Part shown: piece after piece, positions 1 through 9,571 of the stretch
Layout of the letters: each line of letters starts with the position of its first letter
Position numbering within the stretch: position 1 is the stretch's first letter
Source: Myotis daubentonii
Taxonomy: Eukaryota > Chordata > Mammalia > Chiroptera > Vespertilionidae
Assembly: GCF_963259705.1 (NCBI RefSeq)
Contig: NC_081841.1
Coordinates: 88,859,063 to 88,923,062, forward strand
DNA length: 64,000 nucleotides
Reading direction: 5' to 3'
Program-made: the position numbers and the translations under genes
Notes under the pieces: generated by a model
Databases searched by the model: none
Seen by the model: only the letters and a program-made list of their open reading frames with translations
Told to the model about the DNA's origin: nothing

Positions 1-585
1 AAACAATTTTAAAAAATAAAGCATTTTAAATAATAAAAAGCACTGAAATATTTTATGAAAAAGCAAATGTAAAAACTAATCAGAATGTTTTCCACTATTA
101 ATTATGAAGTTTAAAAAAGTAATATTGTCAAATGTGTCATCACAGTCTAGATTCCTAATTCCATTTTTTTTTTTTTGCAGAATGTTTACTACAGACTGAG
201 AAAACATAGTTCTGTACAAACTTTTAAAATGAAATGAAATGATTATTGACAAAATTTCAACTGCTTCACATAATAATGTTCTAATGATTTATTTAAAAGG
301 AAAATTCATAGCTTGGAATGAAGTTTAATGGTTTTGTTGAACTTTGGAGATAGAAATGACATTTTAAATAATATATTAAACAACTCATTGTTAGAGAAAC
401 AATATTGTCAGTTGAAACACAATAATTAGAAAAACCTCATTGAAATTTTTAGGGGGAAATATATTATGGAGAAAGTCTGCAGTTTTGTCAAATTTTTAAA
501 AATATTCTTGATCTTTTAATTTGGCACTAATAAAATCATTGCATTCAATATCTTGTAATAATGAAATAAAAGATATAAACCAAGT
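1..585. other. AT-rich stretch without a recognisable gene
   Basis: The sequence is strongly AT-rich with many stop codons in every frame. A short T-run followed by GCAG (about 163-180) looks like a splice acceptor, but no open exon follows it. I see no repeat family that I can name here. Confidence 0.5.
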
Positions 586-1062
586 AAAACTTCCTTTTTA
601 TTGGAAGGAACTCTTACCATTTGCAACGTCATGGATGGAACTGGAGAGCATTATGCTAAGTGAAATAAGCCAGTCAATAAAGGAAAAATACCACATGATC
701 TCACTCATTCATGGACAATAGAGACCATTATAAACTTTTGAACAATAATAGATACAGAGGCAGAGCTGCCTCAAACAGATTGTCGAGCTGCAGCAGGAAG
801 GCCGGGGAGGGTTGGGGGGCAGGAGGTAGGGGGGTAAGAGATCAACTAAAGGACTTGTATGCATGCATATAAGCATAACCAATGGACATAAGACACTGGG
901 TGATAGGGGAGGCTAGGGGACTGTCTAGGGCGGGGGGATAAAATGGATACATATGTAATACCCTTTGTAATACTTTAAGCAATAAAAAAAAAAAAAAGAA
1001 ACAAAAAAAAAAGAAAAGAAAAAAAAAACAAAACAAAACAAAAAAAAAACTTCCTTTTTATT
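586..1062 (+). mobile_element. 5'-truncated L1 LINE 3' end with target-site duplication
   Basis: The sequence matches the end of L1 ORF2 plus 3' UTR, with the typical stretch GCTAAGTGAAATAAGCCAGT (about 656-676), a G-rich polypurine tract (about 803-837) and a long A-rich tail (about 985-1048). The tail is followed by a second copy of ACTTCCTTTTTATT, which also stands directly before the element (589-602 and 1049-1062). The duplication and A-tail are hallmarks of target-primed reverse transcription. Only about 440 bp of the roughly 6-kb element is present, so it cannot move. The exact duplication argues for a fairly recent insertion. Confidence 0.85.
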
Positions 1063-1499
1063 AAATAAAAAATTGTTCATGCATTTTTATCAAACATCAA
1101 GTAAACAGCAGGGAAATTTAATAATATATCTGAAGAGATGGGAATGGAACTAATGAAAACTGGAAGAATATTAAAATCTGACCTCAATGATCTCCTCCTC
1201 TCCTGAACTCTACAAATTGCCACTTATTTGGTACTAATCATTTACTACTACCCTGAATAATGCATAATGTCTTGTTCATTTTATTTCTCAATACTAGTGG
1301 GGGAAAGTAGAATTTATTTTATAAATAGTGTTTCTTAATCTCTTCTATATTTTTTTTAATGCTGCACCAAGGACCTTACTGAATAATTCACTGGCATGAC
1401 TTTAACTCCATCAATGAGCATCATCAAATATCCTGGAAAATATCAACTAGAAAATATATATTTCATGTACATGGTCTTCCAATGGACAGAAGATGGGTA

Positions 1500-1905
1500 A
1501 AAGATCTTCAATTCAAAGATGTTCATGATGCCATTTATAATATTTTACTATAAATTGGAAACAAAATACATTTTCAGTAGCAGTGTTTGGGTAAGGTAAA
1601 ATGAGAGTGTCATACAATAGAATATTAGACATAAAATAAAATATTTTATAAAAGTTTTAATGGCATGAGAAAATATTGACTTGCTACTCTATGGTGTTAA
1701 ATAGAAGAAAGTAAGAAATAAAACTATATATACAATATGAGGTTAATCATATGTAAACAAGTATTATGTGAATATTTATATATGCCAATATAGAAAAATG
1801 TTAAATGTTAATAGTATTTGACTGCAGCTGGCAGTTATAAATTATTACATTATTATATTTTCCCACTTATTTTCTCCTTTATTGTCTGCCTTTTCTACAA
1901 TGGGT
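1500..1905 (+). mobile_element. Old L1M-like LINE 3' fragment
   Basis: The run from 'CAAAGATGTTCATGATGCCA' through the 'ATACAATAGAATATTAGACA' segment to the TTTTCTACAATGGG end follows the order seen in ancient mammalian L1 3' ends. Identity is low and there are many indels. I see no duplication or tail. A database comparison would be needed to name the subfamily. Confidence 0.45.
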
Positions 1906-2052
1906 CTGCATAAGTCCTTATTAGAAAATATATGCATTCATTGGATATAAACACTTTTAACCTTTGTTACAATACTGGAAAATCCCCAAGAAAATCTAAT
2001 CAATAGGCCAAGTTTATAATTAGTAATAGAATTAAAATCTTCCACCAATAAT

Positions 2053-2191
2053 TTCCACCAATAGTTATTTTATCACCAATAAAGAAAAAATATTTTATCT
2101 AGTTTTAAAAATCTTCATGAGATCTGGGAGATTGATACTGTAGTCTCAAAGGCAATATGATTTTAACTTATTGGTGATAACTATTGGTGGA
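2053..2191. repeat. Inverted repeat with about 85-bp loop
   Basis: The left arm at 2054-2082 reads TCCACCAATAGTTAT then ATCACCAATAA with three extra T between them. The right arm at 2168-2191 is its reverse complement without the three extra bases. A third partial copy, TCCACCAATAAT, sits just upstream at 2041. The spacer is AT-rich. It does not match the ends of the Helitron or hAT families seen elsewhere in the window. Confidence 0.7.
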
Positions 2192-2606
2192 TGGAATCCT
2201 ACCCTATGCATTTGATAATAAACATACTAATAACTACATTGCAAAGTTAAAATAAGTTAATATAAACATCACACATAACCAATGGCTGCCTCAGGGCAGG
2301 TGAGTTAGCTCATCATTATGTAAATTTTATAAAGCTGTCTGATTTCTTAAAGAGCTAGGAACTGGGCCTTAAGTAAAAAATATATTAAGTACTTTTACAT
2401 TTCCATAGAAATGACTTTGGAGTCCCATAGATAGTAAATGCTGTGTGAGTGCTAGCTAATAGTCTCGAGGTTTTGTCTGTTGAGGATATTTTAGCACAAA
2501 TTTGCCAGATTGTATATCTCCGCAGGAGCAGTGAGTAGCGGAATTTCCAAGCAGTCTCCAGAGACTGAGGCAAAATGTGGGCAAAAGATGAAGTAAAACT
2601 TCTAGC

Positions 2607-2825
2607 AAAATAACACAGCAGTCCTGGCCGGTGTGGCTCAGTAAGTTGAGCTTCATCCCATGTACCGAGAGCTCACCACTTTGCTTCCAGGTCAGGCACA
2701 TGCCTGGGAGACTCAATTCCCAATAGGGGGCATACTGGAGGCAGCAAATCAATGTTTCTCTCTCTCCCTCTACCTTCCTCTCTCTCTGAAATCAATGAAA
2801 ACATTTAAAAAATAACACAGCAGTC
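2607..2825 (+). mobile_element. Ves SINE (tRNA-derived), with target-site duplication
   Basis: The body at about 2624-2808 begins CTGGCCGGTGTGGCTCAGT (A-box region of the tRNA-like head), continues to the CT-rich segment and ends ATCAATGAAAACATTTAAAA. The flanks TAACACAGCAGTC (2611-2623) and TAACACAGCAGTC (2813-2825) are an exact duplication. Ves SINEs are transcribed by RNA polymerase III and mobilised by L1. This copy has a diverged head. Confidence 0.9.
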
Positions 2826-2884
2826 TACATAGACTATGAAAATCAAATTCCCATAGTGGATCTTACCCTTTCACTTATTTATTA

Positions 2885-3280
2885 ATCTGTTTATTTATCA
2901 TTAATTCAATATATAATATTTAACTAGTTCTTATTAAAGGACACAAACATTTCGGATACATTACCGAACAAATGGGCCATGTCCTCGCCTTGTGGAATTT
3001 ACAGTCTAGGAAGCAAGGTGTCAATGAGATACTCTTTTTTAAACAAAACATAAGGATATTATGTGTTAACTGTGAGTCTAACTAAAATTGACAACCCCTG
3101 AAATAGCAATGATGAAGCTAGGTGCTTTGAATAATCTGTGGTTGTTTGGAAATGGACTTTTGAGCTGCATCTACATACATAAAGAACATTTAGCATTCAT
3201 TCTACAAATATTTATCAGACCCTAGTAGACAGTGTGCTAGCTATTGCAAACAAAAAAGGAAAAGAGAAGTTTCCTCCAAT
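2885..3280 (-). mobile_element. L2 LINE 3' fragments (two pieces)
   Basis: Two stretches, about 2885-3030 and 3195-3280, resemble the reverse complement of the mammalian L2 3' end. The first contains a match to 'GGAATTTACAGTCTAGGAAG' and the second has CATTCTACAAATATTTATC and a diverged AGTGTGCTAG motif. The middle is not recognisable. These are ancient fossils shared across mammals. Confidence 0.45.
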
Positions 3281-3382
3281 ATAGACATAATGGGCTCATT
3301 GGTTTTGAAGATCAAGAATAAAGACAATGTAAGAGTGGAAGGAAAAGGGAGAAGAAAGGGAAGCCCCTGTTTATGGATCACC

Positions 3383-3560
3383 TCTTTTGGGTCTGACAGT
3401 TTGCTTGGCATTTTACAGGTTATTTTACTTAATACCTTTAACAGCCAAGTAAAGTGTATATTATTATCCTATACTCTGATGAGAAAACTCAGGATTGGAA
3501 GATAGGTAAATGGCTAAGAGCGACCCAGCTAATTAGTGGTAAAGCTAGTATTTTATAACT
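3383..3560 (-). mobile_element. MIR SINE fragment
   Basis: The order of motifs is that of a reverse-complement MIR: TTTTACAGGTTATTTTACTT, then the TATTATTATCC core, then GATGAGAAAACTCAGGATTG, then a degenerate CCCAGCTAATTAGTGGTAAAGC. MIR is an ancient tRNA-derived SINE dependent on L2. The open frame over 3290-3505 is an accident of this repeat. Confidence 0.7.
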
Positions 3561-3626
3561 AATTAGTATTTTCACCTATCTTAAATCATAGCAATAAAGC
3601 CATTTCCAATGTGTCGGAAATTTTTA

Positions 3627-3869
3627 AAAATATCTACTGTAGCCCTAACCGGTTTGGCTCAGTGGATAGAGCGTCGGCCTGCAGACTGAAGGGTCCCAGG
3701 TTTGATTCTGGTCAAGGGCATGTACCTTGGTTGTAGGCACATCCACAGAAGGGGGTGTGCAGGAAACAGCTGATTGATTTTTCTCTCTGATCAATGTTTC
3801 TAACTCTCTATCCCTCTCCCTTCCTCTCCATAAAAAATCAATAAAACATATTTTAAAATATCTACTGTA
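3627..3869 (+). mobile_element. Full-length Ves SINE with target-site duplication
   Basis: The body at 3642-3854 starts GCCCTAACCGGTTTGGCTCA, has an RNA polymerase III B-box-like GGTTTGATTCTGG, then the AGGGGGTGTGCAGGA segment and the CT-rich 3' region, and ends ATCAATAAAACATATTTT. AAAATATCTACTGTA stands on both sides (3627-3641 and 3855-3869) without mismatch. This is a young copy. Confidence 0.95.
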
Positions 3870-4029
3870 ATGGAACAACAAACTAGGTACAATGTGAAAT
3901 ACATAGGTGAAAATTTCCCGTATATATTCAATTTTTAAAAATTATTTGGAAAACACATGATCTCTATAAATAAATACATACATACGTACCAGCCTATCTA
4001 CATACATACATAAATCAACCCAGAAATCT

Positions 4030-4200
4030 AGGCTTATTTATTTATTTTTATTAAATTATTGGGGTGACATTGATTAATAAAATTATATTATGTTTCAGGT
4101 GTACAATTCTGTAACATATCATCTGTATATTGTACTGTGTGTTCACCATCCCAAGTTAAGTCTCCTTCCATCACTATGGATTGTCTAGTTTACACATAAT
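4030..4200 (-). mobile_element. L1 LINE 3' UTR fragment
   Basis: ATTGGGGTGACATTGATTAA followed by GTTTCAGGTGTACAATTC and the CTCCTTCCATCACTAT segment matches the reverse complement of a bat/carnivore-type L1 3' UTR. The same block recurs at 40487 and 46973. It runs up to the first Helitron at 4213. Confidence 0.7.
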
Positions 4201-4212
4201 TTTATATTCTAA

Positions 4213-4399
4213 CTAGAGGACCAATGGACAAAATTCGTGCAATGGTAGGTCTTCCTTCCCCTGGCTGCTGGCACCAGCTTCCCTCTGGCTGCTGGCAGGC
4301 ACCCGGGACCTGGGATTCCGTTGCAGCCCCAGCTTCATCCAGAGGTCATCTGGAAAAACATCTGGGCGAATTAGCATATTATACTTTTATTATTAGAGA
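4213..4399 (-). mobile_element. Non-autonomous HeliBat Helitron, short
   Basis: Read on the minus strand, the element ends in CTAG preceded by a diverged terminal hairpin (ACGAATTTTGT). Its 5' end, at the right, is a diverged form of the TCC...ATAATAAAA start. Helitrons move by rolling-circle replication and leave no target duplication. This copy is internally short and joined directly to the next Helitron. Confidence 0.75.
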
Positions 4400-4715
4400 C
4401 TAGAGGCCTGGTACATGACATTCGTGCACTGAAGGGGGGGGTGTTCCTCAGCCCGGCCTGTGCCCTCTTGCAGTCTGGGACCCCTCAGGGGATGTCTGAC
4501 TGCCAGCTTAGGCGGAAGAGGCTCTGTAGTGCAGTGGCTGTAGAAGGAGCCCCCCCACCACTACTGCACTTGCTAGCCATGAGCCTGGCTTCTGGATGAG
4601 CGGTGCTCCCCCTATGGGAGCACACTGAACACCAGGGGGCAGCTCCTGCATTTAGTTTCATTCTGCCATCTGTTCCACCATTAGGTCAATTTGCATATTA
4701 GCCTTTTATTATATA
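4400..4715 (-). mobile_element. Non-autonomous HeliBat Helitron
   Basis: The minus-strand 3' end is a degenerate terminal hairpin next to GGCCTCTAG at 4400. The body carries CCCTCAGCCCGGCCTGTGCC, GGGGATGTCTGACTGCCAGC and the segment GAACACCAGGGGGCAGCTCC, all shared with other copies in the window. The 5' end is the TATAATAAAAGGC motif at about 4700-4715. It abuts Helitrons on both sides. Confidence 0.85.
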
Positions 4716-5217
4716 CTAGAGGTTGGGTGTACAAAATTCGTGCACTGGGGGTGAGGGTGTCCCTCAGCCCAGCCTGCACCCTCTCCAATCTGGGACCCCT
4801 TGGGGGATGTCTGACTGCCAGGTTAGGCCCAATCCCACAGGGCCTAAACTGGCAGTCGGACATCCCTCTCACAATCCAGGATTGCCAGCTCCCAACTGTT
4901 CACCTGCCTGCCTGCCTGATTGCCCCTAACTGCTTCTGCCTTCCAGCCTGATCACCCCCTAACCACTCCCCTGCCAGCCTGATCGATGCCTAACTGCTCC
5001 CCTGCTGGCCCGATTGCCCCTAACTGCCCTCTCCTGCCGGCCTGATCACCCCCAACTGCCCTCCCCTGCAGCCTGGTCACCTTTAACTGCCCTCCCCTGC
5101 TAGCCTGATTGCCCACAGCTGCCCTCCTCTGCTAGCCATCTTGTGACCACATGGGGGTGGCCATCTTGTTCAAGGGCATAACAGTCAATTTGCATATTAC
5201 CTCTTTATTATATAGGA
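4716..5217 (-). mobile_element. Non-autonomous HeliBat Helitron
   Basis: The terminal hairpin region on the plus strand reads GTGTACAAAATTCGTGCACT, preceded by CTAG at 4716. The 5' end is the reverse complement of TCCTATATAATAAAGAGG at about 5200-5217. Between them are repeated 'CCTGCCAGCCTGAT' blocks of about 45 bp. An internal inverted repeat (about 4804-4867) could fold into a long hairpin. Short open frames over 4691-4951 are shadows of this element. Confidence 0.9.
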
Positions 5218-6485
5218 GGTTAAGACAAAGACTTTTTAGATAACACAATTTACTTCAGGGCAAATGAAATACTGCTTACTAATCAAGGTAAAAGTTATAT
5301 TTTAAAATCTAAACAAAAATTTACCTTTGTCATCATTTCCTTTGGGGAAATAAATTATGTTAATTTCTATGTGAATGAAATCTTTCTTATAGTTAGTCTA
5401 TAATTTCCACATATTTACTTTTTCTAACATTTAAGTCTTTAGCTGAATATATGAAAATGTGTCAGGTTTGAGAGTTTGAGGAAATCTAATCTTTTAAAAT
5501 CTCTTGTTAGTGTGGGCATAAAACTAAGCAAAATACTTTTCACTTCTGGCAAAAACAATGGGAAAAAAGCATTAGCCTCTACAAGAAGAGTTTTGGTACT
5601 TCCCACTCTAGGGGAGTCCAGAAGCTCAGTGAGGTCAGAATTTTTCACTAATTTCTGGCCCCATGTTTCTTCCCATCCTGGCAATGAAATGTGGAAAACA
5701 TATTTGTTCAAGGGCAATGTGAACTTTTTCTGAACCTCTCAAGGCATCCATTCTTAGTCATAGAAAAACAGAACCTTTTAGTTATTTTTTAACTTCAACT
5801 ATTGAAGCCACTAAAGGATTATACAATGTCTTCTCCTGGTCTCCATCCAGTTAGAATTCATTTTCCTTTCTTTATCACATTGTAAATAATATTATGCCAA
5901 GGTCTGGATTTATAGAACACTTGATCAAAGGCATGAAAATCAGTTTTGTTGCCAGAGTAAAATAGCCGATATTCTTTAAAATGTCCCTTTTCTGCCTCCA
6001 GAGCTATTTAAGCCAAACTACTATTGAAATAACACAGTGCTTAATTGAGTAGTATGAATTCCTTTCCAAAAGGTCACAGAATATGATGTTTACCTTTCAT
6101 AGCCTCCAGAGTTATTTGGTTATTTAAGGGTGGCCAGGCAAAGGAGTTAGTTTACACATTGTTTATCTTATTTTATGAATTGAAAAGAAAAAATTGAAAT
6201 AAAGACAGAAGGCCACATTTGTTTGGGTGTTATATTATGTTTGCTAGAGTTCCAAGATATTTTTCACAGTAAATGCTTCTACTGCAGTGATCCTTAACAA
6301 TAAGTTTGGCAAATAAATATAGGAATCTGAACAATGACCAATTGCAAAAGAATTTACCAACATAAAAACTAAATCAAAGGATCCAGCTAAAAAGAGAGAA
6401 ATATGCTGAAGGGAAGTCAACAGTATCTGTGAAATGAAGAAAAAAACAAAGAAAGTAAAAAGAAATTATCCCTCCATCCATCTCT
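5218..6485. other. Unassigned single-copy-like DNA
   Basis: I recognise no gene or repeat family. Overlapping open frames on both strands at about 5439-5733 show no protein motif and look like chance frames. Confidence 0.4.
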
Positions 6486-6720
6486 CCCTAGACCAGCGGT
6501 TCTCAACCTGTGGGTTGCGACCCCTTTGGGGGTTGAACGACCCTTTCATAGGAGTCTCCTAAGACCATCGGAAAACATATATTTACATATTGTTTTTGTG
6601 ATTAATCACTATGCTTTAATTATGTTCAATTTGTAACAATGAAATTGGGGGTCACCACAACATGAGGAACTGTATTAAAGGGTTGTGGCATTAGGAAGGT
6701 TGAGAACCACCGCCCTGGAC
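6486..6720 (+). mobile_element. hAT element, SPIN-like, with 8-bp target duplication
   Basis: The element at 6494-6712 starts CAGCGGTTCTCAACCTGTGG and ends with the inverted counterpart GGTTGAGAACCACCG. Internally it has ACCCCTTTGGGGGTTGAACG and CTAAGACCATCGGAAAACA. It is flanked by CCCTAGAC (6486-6493) and CCCTGGAC (6713-6720), an 8-bp duplication with one change, as hAT transposases make. The sequence resembles SPIN (Space Invaders), a hAT family known to have entered bats and other tetrapods by horizontal transfer. At 219 bp it is a non-autonomous deletion form. The SPIN name is from memory of the family's ends and should be confirmed. Confidence 0.75.
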
Positions 6721-6975
6721 CCTCTGCTTCATTGCTCAAAGGGATGTTGAGCAGCTTGCTTTTATGGCTACTCAGTTGAAGATATCATTGTGAGTTGTGA
6801 AAGCGAGCCTTAGCTATACAAACTTCTATTTCTTTCCAGTCAATTCCTTTGTAGAACTCTTTGATTATTATTTATTTATTTATTTATTTATTTTGTTGTC
6901 AGAGCAGCCTTTTTATTCCTCTTGACTTTCTATTGAATTATTCTAGGCAGCTGTTCCAAATACTTTTCACCCTTT

Positions 6976-7285
6976 TTATTTTATTATTGTTTAAAGTATT
7001 ACATATAATATTACATATGTCTCCTTTTCCCCCATTAACCTCTCCCCAGTCACCCCCACCCCCCAGCACATGCCCTCACCTCCTATTGTCTGTGTCCATT
7101 GGTTATGCTTATATGCATGCATACAAGTCCTTTGGTTGATCTCTTACCACCACCACCCCCAGCCCTCTCCTACCTTCCCACTGAAGTTTGACAATCTGTT
7201 CGATGCTTCACTGTCCATTATATTCCACAAATAAGTGAAATCATGTGATATTTATCTTTCTCTGACTATTTTATTTTAAGAAAAG
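6976..7285 (-). mobile_element. 5'-truncated L1 LINE 3' end
   Basis: This is the reverse complement of the same L1 3' UTR as at 603-1045, including TTGGTTATGCTTATATGCAT, ACAAGTCCTTTGGTTGATCT and the pyrimidine tract CCCCAGTCACCCCCACCCCC. It ends at about 7269 in 'GTGAAATCATGTGATATTTA'. TATTTTATT-like sequence on both sides may be the target duplication, but low complexity makes this uncertain. Confidence 0.8.
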
Positions 7286-7686
7286 AATGGGTTGATAGCA
7301 TATAGTTAATGTATTTATTTACTTGAATTGTTTTCAGAAATATTATTCTGGGATTATATTTTTCTTTGATTTTTTTCAAAAAGTGAATTTAGAACTTAAC
7401 TTTATGGAACAAAAAAGGTGAGCCAAATGCATTAGGCACACGCTGTTCCAGACCAGATATCCTACCATCTTAAAAAAACTAATGCATTGCTGACTTTTTT
7501 CATTGAGCTGTGGCTTGAGAAACATCAGGTTTCCATTCCACTTTCCTTATATGCTTTCCAGTGCTTAAAAGTACAGAGAACAGCCCTGGCTGTTTTTCTC
7601 AATGGTTAGAGCCATTAGCCAGGGCACTGAAGTGTCACGGGTTCGATTCCAGTCAAGGGCATGTACCTCAGTTGCAGGCTCGATCC

Positions 7687-8361
7687 TGCTAAAATGTGGG
7701 GTTTGGGGTGCAGTCTTCTTCTCATGGGTTTTTGTTCAATGAAGTTGAAGAATAAATTTGTGGACTAACAGATTTCTTTAATAAAAATGTAGAAGTTTAT
7801 TGAAAGTGTATACACACTCCATCTGGACAGAGGTGTCCCCAGAGGGAACCCCCTTGGGAAGGGCCCCCAAATGGGAAAAGTCTGCTCTCTCTCTCTCTCT
7901 AATAGGAAATAATTCTAAATTCAAAAAATCTGTCTCGTGTCCCTTTGTCTCTGGTTTATATATGCTGTAGCTTTTTGTCTGACCCCGACCTTTCTAATTG
8001 GTCCCTTCATTAACTTAGGACCCCCAGGCTTTCCTCATTGGTCATTCTGCTGCATTGTATCAGTTTCAAAGTCCAAAGCCCACATGGTACCCTCTTCTTT
8101 CTCTCACCCTTATCTTGCAACATTCCTCTAACTCCTGTGAGAATATCTTTCTTCTTCCTGGTATCTGTAGACATTTCTCTAGCCCCTGTGAAAGTATGTT
8201 TCCTTCTTCCTGGTGCCCTGTGACTTTTCCCTCTCCTCTGTGAAAATATGTTAAGCATTTTGGCAGCTTGGAATTGTTTCTGCCCTTCACATATGCATTC
8301 CTCTCCCCTGAACCCTCTTTGTTCCCTATACCTGCCTGTTTTGTCTCTAAAACTCCTTTCA
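7687..8361 (-). mobile_element. Solo retroviral LTR inside a Ves SINE
   Basis: About 670 bp interrupt the SINE. On the minus strand the block starts TGAAAGGAGTTTTAGAGACA (8361 leftwards) and ends either in ...AACCCCACA (7695) or ...TTTTAGCA (7687). A polyadenylation-type CAATAAACTTCTAC lies near the 3' end on the same strand at about 7795-7808. TG...CA ends, the polyA signal and a repeat-bearing 5' half fit a solo LTR left after recombination of an endogenous retrovirus. No internal retroviral genes are present. Class and exact edges are unresolved because I could not find a clean target duplication. The 148-codon minus frame over 8010-8456 reads across the SINE/LTR junction and is not a gene. 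Confidence 0.7.
8135..8265 (-). repeat. Tandem 51-52-bp repeats in the LTR U3-like region
   Basis: Three units begin with CTGTGAGAATATC, CTGTGAAAGTATG and CTGTGAAAATATG at 8135, 8186 and 8238. The first two are full length and share TTTC(C)TTCTTCCTGGT; the third is partial. Direct repeats in the upstream half of an LTR are typical of retroviral enhancers. Confidence 0.75.
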
Positions 8362-8681
8362 GTGGGCCCTGGTTGGGGCGCATGCAGGAGGCAACGACAT
8401 GTCTGTGTCTCTTTCATGTGGATGTTTTTCTCTCTGTCTCTCCTCCTCCTTTCCACTCTCTCTAAAAATCAGTGAGAAAAATGTCATCAGGTGAGTATTA
8501 ACAACAACAAAAAAGTACAGAGAACAGTTTCTTTAGAAATTCTTTGAAAAGCTGTCTAGTTGTTTTCCCATCTTCAAGAAATCTCTAAATTCATCTGTTC
8601 TTCACAAGGGAGCATAAATCCTGGATCGCAATCCATCAGAGAAGATTCCTTCACTTCCTAGAAATGATCTTTATTCAGGTT

Positions 8682-8992
8682 CATACTGATAGACTCACCT
8701 TTCCCTGGAATGTGATTACTAAACCCACCCGTCCCTGGAATGGCGATGGCTTACTGCAAATGGGATATGGCCCCAGCCCTGAAGGAACACCTTGTATGGA
8801 CATATACACTGACTAACCAGCCAGCTCTCGCCAAGTACCCCAAGCCCTCGTGCCTTCCTCATTCTCCTTAAAAGAGTTCTAACCACTGCACGGGCTGCTG
8901 CTCTCCCTTTGCGGTGAGACAGCCCGGCAGGTCTTTCCTCTAATAAAGCCTGTGTCACCTGGTTTTTGGCCTCCGACTGATCTTTCACATAC
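8682..8992 (+). mobile_element. Short solo LTR with 5-bp target duplication
   Basis: The LTR at 8687-8987 (301 bp) starts TGATAGACTCACC and ends CTGATCTTTCA. CATAC is present on both sides (8682-8686 and 8988-8992). A TATA-like TTAAAAG lies at about 8870 and a polyadenylation signal AATAAA at 8942-8947, in the order promoter, polyA signal, 3' end. This is the architecture of an endogenous retrovirus LTR on the plus strand. No internal region remains. The minus-strand open frame over it is spurious. Confidence 0.72.
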
Positions 8993-9239
8993 ATGGGTGC
9001 CCTAGTGCAAGGATCAGTAAACTTATTTTGTAACATTTTCTTTTAACTTTTGTGGTCCATATTGTTTCTGTTGCAACTTGTCAAATATTTGCATTTCATA
9101 CAAGTTTCCCATGCCATGAACTATCATTCTTTAAAAAAATTTTAAGCTGTGAAATATATAAAAATCATTCTTATCTCATGGGTGATACAAAAATAGGCTG
9201 AGGTTGGATTTGCCCATGGATTATAGTTTGCTGAGCACT

Positions 9240-9410
9240 AATATGGTGCATTGGTTGGAAAACAGAACCTTGAGATTAGCCATTGCTGAGTAGAATTAAA
9301 ATTCCATTATTTATTGTGCAACCTTAGTAAAATACTCAGTGTCTCCTTTTCAACAATGTCTATTTAATAATGTAAGGATTAAAGTTAAATTCTTATCATG
9401 TATTAATTGA
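9240..9410 (+). mobile_element. MIR SINE fragment (weak)
   Basis: GTGCAACCTTAGTAAAATAC, CTCAGTGTCTCCTTTTCAAC and TAATGTAAGGATTAAAGTTA keep the order of MIR motifs (CTGTGTGACC, CTCAGTTTCC, GAGGATTAAA) but are diverged. Confidence 0.45.
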
Positions 9411-9571
9411 AGTAGCTTCATTTGGGGCTATAACATCTTTTAGGTAGAGAAGTAAACCTGTGTCACATTGCTTAATCCTCTGTACAAACAAATAATAGCC
9501 ATCTAATATCATTACTAAGGAAGCTTTTTGCAAAACTTGAATCCTCTTTGTGTCATTCTCTTCCCTATGGC

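Larger units (their letters stand above)
7567..8527 (+). mobile_element. Ves SINE split by a solo LTR
   Basis: The SINE head (7584 to about 7687: GCCCTGGCTG..., B-box-like GGGTTCGATTCCAG) and tail (about 8362-8510: GGGCCCTGGTTGGGGCGCAT... CT-rich, TAAAAATCAGTGAG) are parts of one element. AAAAGTACAGAGAACAG is present at 7567-7583 and again at 8511-8527. This exact 17-bp duplication proves that the two halves belong together and that the intervening sequence is a later insertion. Confidence 0.92.

Noticed and set aside
160..185. Polypyrimidine tract plus AG as a splice acceptor
   Set aside because: No open exon or donor site follows.
842..1036. Phe/Leu-rich 64-codon minus frame as a membrane peptide
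   Set aside because: It is the reverse reading of the L1 A-rich tail and 3' UTR.
3642..3720. tRNA gene at Ves SINE heads
   Set aside because: A- and B-box-like motifs exist, but no cloverleaf can be drawn and the copies continue into SINE bodies with A-tails and target duplications.
8010..8456. 148-codon minus frame as a retroviral or host gene
   Set aside because: It spans the junction of a Ves SINE and a solo LTR and consists of repeat-derived Arg/Lys/Gly-rich sequence.
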